NCBI RefSeq assembly: GCF_001264245.1
Contig: NZ_CP011339.1
Coordinates: forward strand, 2,108,001 to 2,172,000
DNA length: 64,000 bases
Source of the DNA: Microcystis panniformis FACHB-1757
GTDB lineage: Bacteria > Cyanobacteriota > Cyanobacteriia > Cyanobacteriales > Microcystaceae
Direction of reading: 5' to 3'
The translations under genes were made by a program, and so were the position numbers. This document shows, one piece after another, positions 1 to 9,033 of the stretch (positions within the stretch are counted from its first letter, which is position 1; each line of letters starts with the position of its first letter). A model generated the notes under the pieces. It searched no databases and was not told where the DNA came from. It was given only the letters and a program-made list of their open reading frames with translations.

Positions 1-3000
1 CAATCGCAGAATTAGCCTCGAAGATAACGGTTGTAGGAAGCAAAGTGTAATCGGTTCCGTTGGTTGCTGTCCCACCAATACTATAGTTAACCGTTAAGGG
101 ATTAGTTGTATCTCCTGTACGAATGAAGATATAGATGAGATTACTTGTCCCGTCTTCAGTAACACTACTAGGAGAAATCGCAAGAGTAATACTAGGAAGT
201 ATGAGATCATCATTCGTAATTGTCCCCGTAACTGGAGTAGTCGTACCTATCGTATAATCAGTCCCCGCAGTGAGGGTTAAAGCGACGGTTTCATCCGCTT
301 CAACAGTAGTATCAGCAGTCGGGTCAACTGTTACAGTCGCAGTTGTAAAATTAGCCTCGAAGGTGACACTGGTAGGAAGCAAAGTGTAATCGGTTCCGTT
401 GGTTGCTGTCCCACCAATACTATAGTTAACCGTTAAAGCATTACTTGTTACTCCGGTACGAGTGAAGATGTAGATGAGATTACTTGTCCCGTCTTCAGTA
501 ACACTACTAGGAGCAACCGCAAGAGTCACACTGGTATCGTCATTGAGAATTGTTCCCTGTCCCTGATTATCGGCTAAGGTGACGTTACGACCATTGGTTT
601 GTAAATTACTCAGATTAACGAAGAAAGTCTCGTTACTTTCAACTTGGTTATCGCCATTAACAGCAACAGTAATCGTCTTAGAAGTCTCACCAGCATTGAA
701 GATTAAGGGAGTAGTAGCAATCGCCGTATAATCGTTATCCGCTGTGGTAGCGGTTCCATCGGCTGTGGCGTAATTAACCGTTACTGCTGTATCAACTGCA
801 TTAGAAAGAGTGACAGTAAATACTGCATTAGTCGTCCCGCTATTTCCTTCGGTAATTGTGACATCACTAATCGCAATCGATGCGCTGTCATCATTGGTAA
901 TCGTACCTTGACCTTGATTATCAGCTAAGATGACATTACTGCCATTGGCTTGTAAATTGCTGAGATTGAGGAAAAATGTCTCATTGAGTTCAACTTGGTT
1001 ATCGCCATTAACTGCAACTGTAATCGTTTTAGAAGTTTCTCCCGGATTGAAGGTTAAGGTGGTGGGAGGAATAGCAGTGTAATCGGTTCCGGCGGTGGCT
1101 GTACCGTTAGCGGTGGCATAATTGACGCTCACAACGGTACTAGCAGCACTAGAAAGGCTCACGGTAAAGACCGCGTTAGTGGTGCCGCTATTGCCTTCGG
1201 TAAGGGTAACATCGTTGATAGTAAGAGAAATTGCGGGTTGAGAAACATCGGTAATGGTGACGGTGGCGGTGGGGTCGGCATTGAGGAGGACTGAGATGTT
1301 GTTGCCGTATCGGTTCGCTGTTGCCAAGTCGGATTTGCCGTCGCCGTTGAAGTCCCCTACCGTCACGGACCAGGGACTAATCCCCACGGTAAAGTTAGTG
1401 GCGGTGCCGAAACTGCCCGTACCGGTTCCCAATAGCACCGAGACGGTGCTGCTACCAGTGTTCGCCACAGCCAAATCGGATTTGCCGTCGCCGTTGAAGT
1501 CTCCTACTGCCACGGACACGGGTTCACTCCCCACGGAAAAGTTGGTAGCGGGTCCAAAACTGCCCGTGCCGGTTCCTAATAGCACCGATACGTTGTTGCC
1601 GTTAGCGTTCGCCGTAGCCAAATCGGATTTGCCGTCGCCGTTGAAGTCCCCTACCGTCACGGAAAAGAGACCACTCCCCACAGAAAAGTTAGTGGGCGTG
1701 CCAAAACTGCCCGTGCCGGTTCCTAATAGCACTGAGACGTTGTTGTCCAAAATGTTCGCCGTAGCCAAATCGGATTTGCCGTCGCCGTTGAAGTCCCCTA
1801 CTGTCACGGAAAGGGGATTAATCCCCACAGAAAAGTTAGTGGCGGGTCCAAAACTGCCCGTGCCAGTTCCTAATAGCACTGAGACGTTGTTGTCCAAAAT
1901 GTTCGCTGTTGCCAAGTCGGATTTGCCGTCGCCGTTGAAGTCCCCTACCGTCACGGACCAGGGACTAATCCCCACGGTAAAGTTAGTGGCGGTGCCGAAA
2001 CTGCCCGTACCGGTTCCCAATAGCACCGAGACGGTGCTGCTACCAGTGTTCGCCACAGCCAAATCGGATTTGCCGTCGCCGTTGAAGTCCCCTACCGTCA
2101 CGGACCAGGGACTAATCCCCACGGTAAAGTTAGTGGCGGTGCCGAAACTGCCCGTACCGGTTCCCAATAGCACCGAGACGGTGCTGCTACCAGTGTTCGC
2201 CACAGCCAAATCGGATTTGCCGTCGCCGTTGAAGTCCCCTACCGTCACGGAACGGGGACGATTCCCCACGGAAAAGTTAGTAGCAGGATTAAAGCTGGCG
2301 CTAGAGTTGGCACCAAGGATGTAGTCTCCCCCCGATGTCAGGTTGACTTTGACGGTTTCGTTGGGGTCATTTACTGCATCGGATACGGCGACCACGTTGA
2401 GGGTAGCGGTGGTGGCTCCAGCAGCGATGGTGAAGGTGTTGGCGGTTACTGCGGTGATATTTGTGCCAGCAGTGAGGGAATAGTCGGCGAGAATGGTGGC
2501 GGTACTGCCAGTGGTGTTGAAGTTGACCACTATCCCACCCGTGGGCGCGGGGGTGTCTAGGGTGATGATAAAGTTGCCGACGGTTCCCCCTTCTACGGGG
2601 TTGGTGCCGGGGGCGATGGTAATTTTCGGGGTGGTATTGAGGATGACTGAGACGTTGTTGCTGTTAAAGTTCGCCGTTGTCAAGTCAGATTTGCCGTCGC
2701 CGTTGAAGTCTCCCACCGTCACGGAACGGGGACTACTCCCCACAGTAAAGTTAGTGGCGGGTCCAAAACTGCCCGTGCCGGTTCCTAATAGCACCGATAC
2801 GTTGTTGCTGGACAAGTTCGCTACAGCCAAATCGGATTTGCCGTCGCTGTTGAAGTCCCCTACTGTCATGGACAAGGGACCATTCCCCACGGAAAAGTTG
2901 GTGGCGGTGCCAAAACTGCCTGTGCCGGTTCCTAATAGCACCGATACGTTGTTGCCGTGCAAGTTCGCTGTTGCCAAATCGGATTTGCCGTCACCGTTGA

Positions 3001-4138
3001 AGTCTCCTACCGTCACGGAAAAGGGACGACTCCCCACGGAAAAGTCAGTGGCGGTGCCAAAACTGCCTGTACCGGTTCCTAATAGCACTGAGACGGTGCT
3101 GCTGAAATAGTTCGCCACAGCCAAATCGGATTTGCCGTCGCCGTTGAAGTCTCCTACCGTCACGGAAGCGGGACCATTCCCCACGGTAAAGTTAGTAGCA
3201 GTACCGAAACTGCCCGTGCCGGTTCCTAATAACACTGAGACGTTGCTGCTGAAATAGTTCGCCACAGCCAAATCGGATTTGCCGTCGCCGTTGAAGTCCC
3301 CTACCGTCACGGAAAAGGGACGACTCCCCACGGAAAAGTCAGTGGCGGGTCCAAAACTGCCCGTGCCGGTTCCTAATAGCACCGAGACGTTGTTGCCGTA
3401 CAAGTTCGCTGTTGCCAAATCGGATTTGCCGTCGCCGTTGAAGTCCCCTACTGTCACGGAATAGGGAGCAGTCCCCACGGAAAAGTTAGTGGCGGTGCCG
3501 AAACTGCCCGTGCCGGTTCCTAATAGCACCGAGACGTTGTTGCTGAAAGCGTTCGCCGTAGCCAAATCGGATTTGCCGTCGCCGTTGAAGTCCCCTACTG
3601 TCACGGAACGGGGAAAAATACCCACGGAAAAGTTAGTAGGGGTACTAAATGCCATTTCCACACTAATCGCTTGCCCATCAACGGTAATAGTCGCCGCGTC
3701 ATTTTCTCCTTGAATCGCCGCGATTTGCTCCCCTGTCAGCACTTCCCCCCGCACCAGCGCCGAAAATAACTGCCCCTCATCCCCCGGCGTGTCGCTGCTG
3801 TTGATTTGCGCGTCGATAAAATGCCCAATTTCTTCTAATAACACCGCGCTGAGGGTGGTAGCGTCCCCCGAATCAATCAGGGTTTGAGAAATATAAATCT
3901 TATTGGTACTGCTGGAATATGCGCCGAAAATCCCTGAATTGCCAAGGTTTTTAACTGTAATAGGGGGAAGTTGACTAAAATCTCGACTTTGCCACTGCTG
4001 TCGTAATTGCGTCGCTTTAACCACATCATAACTTGTGCCAAAAGCAGTTTCTAAATTTGCCCAAAAACCATCAGATTGAGCGAAATCGAACAAAATATCG
4101 TAAACAGCAGGAAGGCTCGGCAACAGGGTAGAAGTCAT
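1..4138 (-). CDS. Giant FG-GAP/VCBS-repeat and Calx-beta surface protein, 3' end outside window
   Basis: The minus-strand frame is open from an ATG at 4138 to the window edge; I checked the frame at five places and it stays in phase. The N-terminal ~165 residues contain a zincin-like LLEEIGHFIDA motif followed by TPGDEG, as in many large cyanobacterial exoproteins. Fourteen FG-GAP units of about 49 residues with the core DFNGDGKSDLA follow in two blocks of seven (about 3640-2650 and 2330-1290). The blocks are separated by one Calx-beta-like domain, and further Calx-beta-like domains (ending in GTITNDD or DYTLLP type motifs) fill the rest. The repeats are nearly identical in DNA, so recent unit duplication is likely. 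It is presumably secreted and calcium-binding (family knowledge). No signal peptide is visible, so export may be by type I secretion. The substrate is unknown. Confidence 0.85.
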   Translation of the reverse strand, partial: MTSTLLPSLPAVYDILFDFAQSDGFWANLETAFGTSYDVVKATQLRQQWQSRDFSQLPPITVKNLGNSGIFGAYSSSTNKIYISQTLIDSGDATTLSAVLLEEIGHFIDAQINSSDTPGDEGQLFSALVRGEVLTGEQIAAIQGENDAATITVDGQAISVEMAFSTPTNFSVGIFPRSVTVGDFNGDGKSDLATANAFSNNVSVLLGTGTGSFGTATNFSVGTAPYSVTVGDFNGDGKSDLATANLYGNNVSVLLGTGTGSFGPATDFSVGSRPFSVTVGDFNGDGKSDLAVANYFSSNVSVLLGTGTGSFGTATNFTVGNGPASVTVGDFNGDGKSDLAVANYFSSTVSVLLGTGTGSFGTATDFSVGSRPFSVTVGDFNGDGKSDLATANLHGNNVSVLLGTGTGSFGTATNFSVGNGPLSMTVGDFNSDGKSDLAVANLSSNNVSVLLGTGTGSFGPATNFTVGSSPRSVTVGDFNGDGKSDLTTANFNSNNVSVILNTTPKITIAPGTNPVEGGTVGNFIITLDTPAPTGGIVVNFNTTGSTATILADYSLTAGTNITAVTANTFTIAAGATTATLNVVAVSDAVNDPNETVKVNLTSGGDYILGANSSASFNPATNFSVGNRPRSVTVGDFNGDGKSDLAVANTGSSTVSVLLGTGTGSFGTATNFTVGISPWSVTVGDFNGDGKSDLAVANTGSSTVSVLLGTGTGSFGTATNFTVGISPWSVTVGDFNGDGKSDLATANILDNNVSVLLGTGTGSFGPATNFSVGINPLSVTVGDFNGDGKSDLATANILDNNVSVLLGTGTGSFGTPTNFSVGSGLFSVTVGDFNGDGKSDLATANANGNNVSVLLGTGTGSFGPATNFSVGSEPVSVAVGDFNGDGKSDLAVANTGSSTVSVLLGTGTGSFGTATNFTVGISPWSVTVGDFNGDGKSDLATANRYGNNISVLLNADPTATVTITDVSQPAISLTINDVTLTEGNSGTTNAVFTVSLSSAASTVVSVNYATANGTATAGTDYTAIPPTTLTFNPGETSKTITVAVNGDNQVELNETFFLNLSNLQANGSNVILADNQGQGTITNDDSASIAISDVTITEGNSGTTNAVFTVTLSNAVDTAVTVNYATADGTATTADNDYTAIATTPLIFNAGETSKTITVAVNGDNQVESNETFFVNLSNLQTNGRNVTLADNQGQGTILNDDTSVTLAVAPSSVTEDGTSNLIYIFTRTGVTSNALTVNYSIGGTATNGTDYTLLPTSVTFEANFTTATVTVDPTADTTVEADETVALTLTAGTDYTIGTTTPVTGTITNDDLILPSITLAISPSSVTEDGTSNLIYIFIRTGDTTNPLTVNYSIGGTATNGTDYTLLPTTVIFEANSAI

Positions 4139-4189
4139 GACATTGAACGCAAAAGACGACTGGTGCTATTTTATACCATTTTTCTTTAT

Positions 4190-4255
4190 TCGTGTCCCTC
4201 ATCCCCTTGCCCCTCTCCCTTTCTGAGATAGGGATTGGGGGTGAGGGCAATTAAC
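4190..4255. repeat. CCCTCATCCC/GGGTGAGGG hairpin repeat
   Basis: In the 258-bp gap upstream of the giant protein, a pyrimidine-rich stretch (CCCTCATCCCC) is followed by its near complement (GGGGGTGAGGG). The result is a long imperfect hairpin of the intergenic type common in cyanobacteria. Nothing else is evident in this gap except the hairpin at 4344-4387. Confidence 0.4.
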
Positions 4256-4343
4256 CATCTCTGCCATTACTTTAGAAAAATGGTATTATGCAAAAAATCG
4301 CCAATCTTTCAAGGGTGCTATGACAAAAATTAACATTTATACA

Positions 4344-4387
4344 AGAAAACGGGTTTCTAAATAGGCGTTTGCAGAAACCCGTTTTCT
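4344..4387. terminator. Inverted repeat, likely terminator of the Rpn remnant
   Basis: The two 15-nt arms AGAAAACGGGTTTCT and AGAAACCCGTTTTCT are separated by 14 nt and lie 10 bp past the stop of the minus-strand remnant at 4397. The same 15-nt arm recurs at 5268-5300 and, with GGGG in place of CGGG, at 60660-60692. It is therefore a reused hairpin module. Confidence 0.5.
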
Positions 4388-4396
4388 AAAGAAGTT

Positions 4397-5137
4397 CTAG
4401 GATTGGATTCTTGCGAAAGACTGCTTAAATTCTGCGAGAGAATTAGCGGTAGCTGCTAATTTAACAATCTCTTGTAATGTAGATAGTACCGAAACTTTAT
4501 TCAGGTATTGTTCCACATCTAAAGTAACTTCACCTAAGCGAGCTTGCAAAACTGTTTTGACAAAATCACGAGCATTTTCTAACGCGCCAATTTCCTTACC
4601 AATTTCCTTACCGCGTTCGATTCCTCGTAACTCCATATTACTCATTAAAGGCATGGTTCTTTCCTCCTCAAATTGTTTGATTTTACTCTCTAAACTTGAC
4701 TGTAATTCAGGGGATAAAGTCATCATATTGTCGATGATTTCAAACAGTTTAATTATCTGTTCCCTCTCGAACTCCTTTTCATATAATCCCCTGATTAACC
4801 TCCACTTCCACTGTTCCCGTTCTGGCAGCTTCCCAGTAGTCGCTTTTGTTTTCAGGTGTGCCATGGCGATTATAGCAAAGGGATTGCTACTTGTTTCCAA
4901 TTAGTCACTGATAACTGATAACTGATAACTGATAACTGAATAGAGTTTGTCAGCGAAACGTTTTTTTGTCCTTGCTGAAGCGGTAATCCGTTTGAGTTCT
5001 TTTTCTAGGGATTCAGGAATTTTTGTCCAATCAATCAATTGGTGAACTTCAGGAAAAAAGAAGTATAAAAACGCTTCAAAATACTCGGTTAATGCTTCTT
5101 TCCAGGGTTCATCATAATTGGCGGTTGTTGGGTTCAT
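4397..5137 (-). pseudogene. Rpn/YhgA-like PD-(D/E)XK nuclease family remnant with its middle replaced by heptamer repeats
   Basis: The N-terminal piece begins MNPTTANYDEPWKEAL at 5137 and runs to about residue 60 (KRFADKL). This is the usual opening of the cyanobacterial Rpn family of putative recombination-promoting nucleases. Translation then enters SVISYQLSVISD, encoded by ACTGATA heptamers, and stops. The C-terminal piece (4397-4900) starts SSNPFAIIAMAHLKTKAT and carries the helical tail typical of the family. The central ~90-100 residues with the nuclease core are absent, so the gene is non-functional. An upstream in-frame start at 5212 exists but does not match the family. The hairpin downstream is probably its old terminator. 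Confidence 0.75.
4905..4939. repeat. ACTGATA heptamer array at a deletion junction
   Basis: About five copies of a 7-nt unit (GATAACT in register) sit exactly between the two halves of the Rpn remnant. The same unit forms much longer arrays at 50925-51313 and 52831-52921. Confidence 0.85.
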
Positions 5138-5267
5138 TATGACAATTTTAGTGGGTGATGGACAAAAGGCGATCGCTAACATAAGAACTAAGCAGTTAAA
5201 GTATTTAACCAATTGATTAAATCTTCAACCGTAGAGAAGTCGAATAAAGCTTCTCTCTCACAAGTCC

Positions 5268-5300
5268 AGAAAACGGGTTTCTCGAAGAAACCCGTTTTCT
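5268..5300. terminator. Perfect 15-bp hairpin, 3-nt loop
   Basis: Arms AGAAAACGGGTTTCT and AGAAACCCGTTTTCT are perfectly paired around the loop CGA. The hairpin lies 17 bp beyond the stop of the carotenoid oxygenase gene, so it most likely terminates that transcript. A third half-arm (TAGAAACCCCTTTTCTA) overlaps the gene's end. Confidence 0.65.
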
Positions 5301-5317
5301 AAATAGAAACCCCTTTT

Positions 5318-6754
5318 CTAAGTTGAGATTGCTTCTGCACCTTTTTCTGATTTTTCTTGCCAAGTACCGTGAAACCCCGGAGGGATAACACTGGGTAATT
5401 GCAGACAGCAAAGGGGTTCTTTTTCTAGCTGCTGACTATCATAGATTCTCACTTGGCTGCTGTGATTATTGCCGTCGTAAACCACGACGATTAACCATCC
5501 CGTTTCTGGAGATAAACCATCGGAGACAAAAATCGGTTCACTTCCATAACAGTTATTTTCTAGATAAGCAATAGTTAACTTACCTGTGGAGTGATTATAA
5601 CAAGCGGGAAGTCCGATAATTTCCCGACGAATATCGCTATCGGGACGATGGACAGCTAAAAAAGTATTTTGCCATTTTTGTCCCACCAGCTGCGGGGAAA
5701 CCACGGGAAAATCACAGCTTAAATCCGAGAGAATTTCCTGATTAATCACTTTTGCTGATAGGGGATTAATAGTGATACTTGCTAATTTTCCGATGGCTAA
5801 GGTTTCGGTTTCACCCGTGGGAACTTCTTTTAAAAATTGATTAGTTTTAAAGTCATCATAACGGACAAAAACAATTTCAAGATTGCCTTGGTCACTCACA
5901 CAACCATTAGCGAAGTGCCATTGAAACCATGAATCTGTAACACTTTCACTGACTAATTGCAGAGAATCTCGATCAAAAATTAGTATTCTTGTTCCTAATT
6001 CTGGCTGCCACTGCATAGCATCACTAAAAGTTTTAAATCCCAACAGTATCGATAATTTATCCGCTTTTATCGGTGGAACGAAAAAGACGAGATACTGTCC
6101 TGCTAAAACAAAGTCATGCAGCAGAGACAATCTATCTAACTCAAAAGTATTTTTCTGGATAATTTCACCAGTGGAGTCAGACTTATAGAGATTTAAACTA
6201 ACTTTGGCACTGATTGTCACCCCGAAATTAAAAATCTCTCCTCTGGACAAATCTAGCTTAGGATGAGCGGAAAAAGTTTCCTTTGCTTGTAAGCTAGATA
6301 AATTATCTAAACCTAGGGTTTCTAAAGATTGTAAATCTAATTTATGGGGAAAACCCCCTTCCCAGAGAGCTAATAATTTATCGGGTAAAGCTAACACCGA
6401 GGTATTAGCGGCATTTTTTACCTCTTTTCCCCAATTATTCCAAAAGAAGCCGGGGGCATTCATGCCATAATTAGGAAATAAATATTGATTAGCGGCACTT
6501 TCTTGCTGATAACCGGCAGTCTGAACATAACGATAGGTGGCACTGGCTCCCTTATCATGAAAATGTACAGCTAAAACTGCCCCATCTCCGTCAAACCAAT
6601 GACCAACTTTTTGCTTACCTCTTTCTAATCTCCCCGGACCATTGCGATAGAGACTACCCCGCAATCCATCGGGAATTTTCCCCGATAATAGGGTTAATTG
6701 GGTTTCAGAAAATTCCACTGCTGGTTTTTCTAAAGATTTTGCCCAAGCTTTCAT
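5318..6754 (-). CDS. Carotenoid/apocarotenoid cleavage oxygenase (RPE65/CCD family)
   Basis: The 478-residue length fits cyanobacterial apocarotenoid 15,15'-oxygenases. Four iron-ligand histidines are visible in order: FSAHPKLD, LLHDFVLAG, FQWHFANG and the C-terminal PPGFHGTW. The N-terminus shows the family's LRGSLYRNGPGRLE and HWFDGDGAVLAV signatures. Enzymes of this family split a carotenoid or apocarotenoid double bond with O2 at a non-haem Fe(II) centre, usually at the membrane surface. The precise substrate cannot be read from the sequence. The gene stands alone, with a hairpin terminator 17 bp downstream and Uma2 genes upstream in the same orientation 116 bp away. Confidence 0.9.
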   Translation of the reverse strand: MKAWAKSLEKPAVEFSETQLTLLSGKIPDGLRGSLYRNGPGRLERGKQKVGHWFDGDGAVLAVHFHDKGASATYRYVQTAGYQQESAANQYLFPNYGMNAPGFFWNNWGKEVKNAANTSVLALPDKLLALWEGGFPHKLDLQSLETLGLDNLSSLQAKETFSAHPKLDLSRGEIFNFGVTISAKVSLNLYKSDSTGEIIQKNTFELDRLSLLHDFVLAGQYLVFFVPPIKADKLSILLGFKTFSDAMQWQPELGTRILIFDRDSLQLVSESVTDSWFQWHFANGCVSDQGNLEIVFVRYDDFKTNQFLKEVPTGETETLAIGKLASITINPLSAKVINQEILSDLSCDFPVVSPQLVGQKWQNTFLAVHRPDSDIRREIIGLPACYNHSTGKLTIAYLENNCYGSEPIFVSDGLSPETGWLIVVVYDGNNHSSQVRIYDSQQLEKEPLCCLQLPSVIPPGFHGTWQEKSEKGAEAIST

Positions 6755-6870
6755 AGATTTGCTTTTTTAGTGATTACATAATTGAGTATAGCCCTAGACT
6801 AGGTTCAATGACAATAATTTCGGCAGTTTACCAGTTAATTAGTATTCGTCACAACCGATAAATTATATCA

Positions 6871-7563
6871 TTATAAAGTATCGGGATCAATTCCCAGAGA
6901 ACGGATATATTCAGCTAAACGTTCAGCTTTAAGACGCTCCTGTTCTAATTGTAAACTTGCTTCTTCAGCTTTAAGACGCTCTTGTTCTAACCTTTGAGAT
7001 AACTCGATAGAACTTAAAAATTTCTGACCATCTAAACCATAAATTTCTAACCCCTTTTCTGTCAAATCAAATCGGATACTTAACCGAGGACTAACCCATC
7101 CCTTAATCTCAGGTATAGAACTTAATAGTCCTTCCTGTCTCAACCATCCTTGAAAATTATGAGAATCGGGATCATAAAGATAGTATTCTTCCACTCCATA
7201 ACGTTGATAAAACAGGAGTTTTCGCTCCATTTCTTCTAAGCTATTAGAAGGGGAGAGAATTTCAAAAACCACTTGAGGAGCGATATTATCTTCTTGCCAT
7301 TGTTTATAGGAACCCCTTCTTCCTTTCGGACGACCAAATACTACCATAACATCGGGAGCAACCGGTCCGGTAATTTTCTTATCTTGGACGGGATACCAGA
7401 GCAGATCCCCGGCAATAAAAACCTGAGGAGAATTAGCAAAAAGAATCTCAAGATTTTCTTTAATTTTAACGATCCATTCGTATTGTTCGGTATTATCGGC
7501 CATGGGTTTACCGTCACTGTCGGGGTATTCAATATCTGGATCAATAGCTGGTGTAAAGGTCAT
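6871..7563 (-). CDS. Uma2 family putative endonuclease, tandem copy 1
   Basis: The 230-residue protein belongs to the Uma2 (DUF820) PD-(D/E)XK-like family. Visible core motifs are PDVMVVFGRP, VFEILSPSN and ERKLLFYQRYGVEEYYLYDP, which supply the expected Asp, Glu and Lys. A C-terminal coiled coil of QLEQERLKAE units (two here) precedes the shared ending AEYIRSLGIDPDTL. It is the most 3' of four tandem paralogs, each separated from the next by 21 bp holding a GGAGCAG ribosome site. The four are probably one transcript (inference). Uma2 proteins are very abundant in cyanobacteria and their role is unsettled. Confidence 0.85.
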   Translation of the reverse strand: MTFTPAIDPDIEYPDSDGKPMADNTEQYEWIVKIKENLEILFANSPQVFIAGDLLWYPVQDKKITGPVAPDVMVVFGRPKGRRGSYKQWQEDNIAPQVVFEILSPSNSLEEMERKLLFYQRYGVEEYYLYDPDSHNFQGWLRQEGLLSSIPEIKGWVSPRLSIRFDLTEKGLEIYGLDGQKFLSSIELSQRLEQERLKAEEASLQLEQERLKAERLAEYIRSLGIDPDTL

Positions 7564-7584
7564 AATTTCTGCTCCTTTAAATAT

Positions 7585-8235
7585 TCATAAGGTATCGGGA
7601 TCAATTCCTAGAGAACGGATATATTCAGCTAAACGTTCAGCTTTAAGACGCTCTTGTTCTAACCTTTGAGATAACTCAAGAGAAGTTAAAAATTTCTGAC
7701 CATCTAAACCATAAATTTCTAACCCATCTTCTCTCAAATCAAATCGGATATTTAACCGAGGACTAACCCATCCCTTAATCTCAGGTATAGAACTTAATAG
7801 TCCTTCCTGTCTCAACCATCCTTGAAAATTATGAGAATCGGGATCATAAAGATAGTATTCTTCCACTCCATAACGTTGATAAAACAGTAGTTTTCGTTCC
7901 ATTTCTTCTAAGCTATTAGAAGGGGAGAGAATTTCAAAAACCACTTGAGGAGCGATATTATCTTCTTGCCATTGTTTATAGGAACCCCGTCTTCCTTTCG
8001 GACGACCAAATACTACCATAACATCGGGAGCAACTGGTCCAGTAATTTTCTTATCTTGGACGGGATACCAGAGCAGATCCCCGGCAATAAAAACCTGAGG
8101 AGAATTAGCAAAAAGAATCTCAAGATTTTCTTTAATTTTAACGATCCATTCGTATTGTTCGGTATTATCGGCCATGGGTTTACCGTCACTGTCGGGGTAT
8201 TCAATATCTGGATCAATAGCTGGTGTAAAGGTCAT
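7585..8235 (-). CDS. Uma2 family putative endonuclease, tandem copy 2
   Basis: The 216-residue paralog is nearly identical to copy 1 through the nuclease fold. It shares the FANSPQVFIAG variant with copy 1, so these two form one pair. It has only one QERLKAE coiled-coil unit before AEYIRSLGIDPDTL. The PDV, EILSPSN and Lys motifs are intact. GGAGCAGAAATT precedes the ATG at the usual spacing. The 21-bp gaps on both sides match those elsewhere in the array, as expected from unequal crossing-over that duplicated a whole gene plus its ribosome site. Confidence 0.85.
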   Translation of the reverse strand: MTFTPAIDPDIEYPDSDGKPMADNTEQYEWIVKIKENLEILFANSPQVFIAGDLLWYPVQDKKITGPVAPDVMVVFGRPKGRRGSYKQWQEDNIAPQVVFEILSPSNSLEEMERKLLFYQRYGVEEYYLYDPDSHNFQGWLRQEGLLSSIPEIKGWVSPRLNIRFDLREDGLEIYGLDGQKFLTSLELSQRLEQERLKAERLAEYIRSLGIDPDTL

Positions 8236-8256
8236 AATTTCTGCTCCTTGAAATAT

Positions 8257-9012
8257 TCATAAAGTATCGGGATTAATTCCTAGAGAACGGATATATTCAG
8301 CTAAACGTTCAGCTTTAAGACGCTCTTGTTCTAATTGTAACCTTGCTTGTTCAGCTTTAAGACGCTCTTGTTCTAATTGTAACCTTGCTTGTTCAGCTTT
8401 AAGACGCTCTTGTTCCAATTGTAACCTTGCTTGTTCAGCTTTTTGAGATAACTCGATAGAACTTAAAAATTTCTGACCATCTAAACTATAAATTTCTAAC
8501 CCATCTTCTCTCAAATCAAATCGGATATTTAACCGAGGACTAACCCATCCCTTAATCTCAGGTATAGAACTTAATAGTCCTTCCTGTCTTAACCATCCTT
8601 GAAAATTATGAGAATCGGGATCATAAAGATAGTATTCTTCCACTCCATAACGTTGATAAAAGAGTAGTTTTCGCTCCATTTCTTCTAAGCTATTAGAAGG
8701 TGAAAGAATTTCAAAGACCACTTGAGGAGCGATATTATCTTCTTGCCATTGTTTATAGGAACCCCTTCTTCCTTTCGGACGACCAAATACTACCATAACA
8801 TCGGGAGCAACCGGTCCGGTAATTTTCTTATCTTGGACGGGATACCAGAGCAGATCCCCGGCAATAAAAACGTTAGGAGAAGTGGCAAAAAGAATCTCAA
8901 GATTTTCTTTGATTTTAACGATCCATTCGTATTGTTCGGTATTATCGGCCATGGGTTTACCGTCACTGTCGGGGTATTCAATATCTGGATCAATAGCTGG
9001 TGTAAAGGTCAT
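8257..9012 (-). CDS. Uma2 family putative endonuclease, tandem copy 3, expanded coiled coil
   Basis: At 251 residues this is the longest copy. The fold and motifs match its neighbours. The C-terminal coiled coil holds three 14-residue units of the QARLQLEQERLKAE type, encoded by near-identical 42-nt repeats at about 8308-8440. It shares FATSPNVFIAG and the tail AEYIRSLGINPDTL with copy 4, which makes copies 3 and 4 a second pair. Length variation between paralogs is thus almost entirely in the 42-nt repeats. Whether the coiled coil mediates oligomerisation or partner binding is inference. Confidence 0.85.
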   Translation of the reverse strand: MTFTPAIDPDIEYPDSDGKPMADNTEQYEWIVKIKENLEILFATSPNVFIAGDLLWYPVQDKKITGPVAPDVMVVFGRPKGRRGSYKQWQEDNIAPQVVFEILSPSNSLEEMERKLLFYQRYGVEEYYLYDPDSHNFQGWLRQEGLLSSIPEIKGWVSPRLNIRFDLREDGLEIYSLDGQKFLSSIELSQKAEQARLQLEQERLKAEQARLQLEQERLKAEQARLQLEQERLKAERLAEYIRSLGINPDTL

Positions 9013-9033
9013 AATTTCTGCTCCTTGAAATAT

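Noticed and set aside
1254..3713. Plus-strand reading frames over the FG-GAP repeats (LPSPLKSPTV repeats)
   Set aside because: They are the complement of the repeat units of the giant minus-strand protein; the minus frame is continuous and encodes known domains.
5217..5411. 64-codon minus-strand frame at the end of the carotenoid oxygenase gene
   Set aside because: It reads through the terminator hairpin and overlaps the real gene in another frame.
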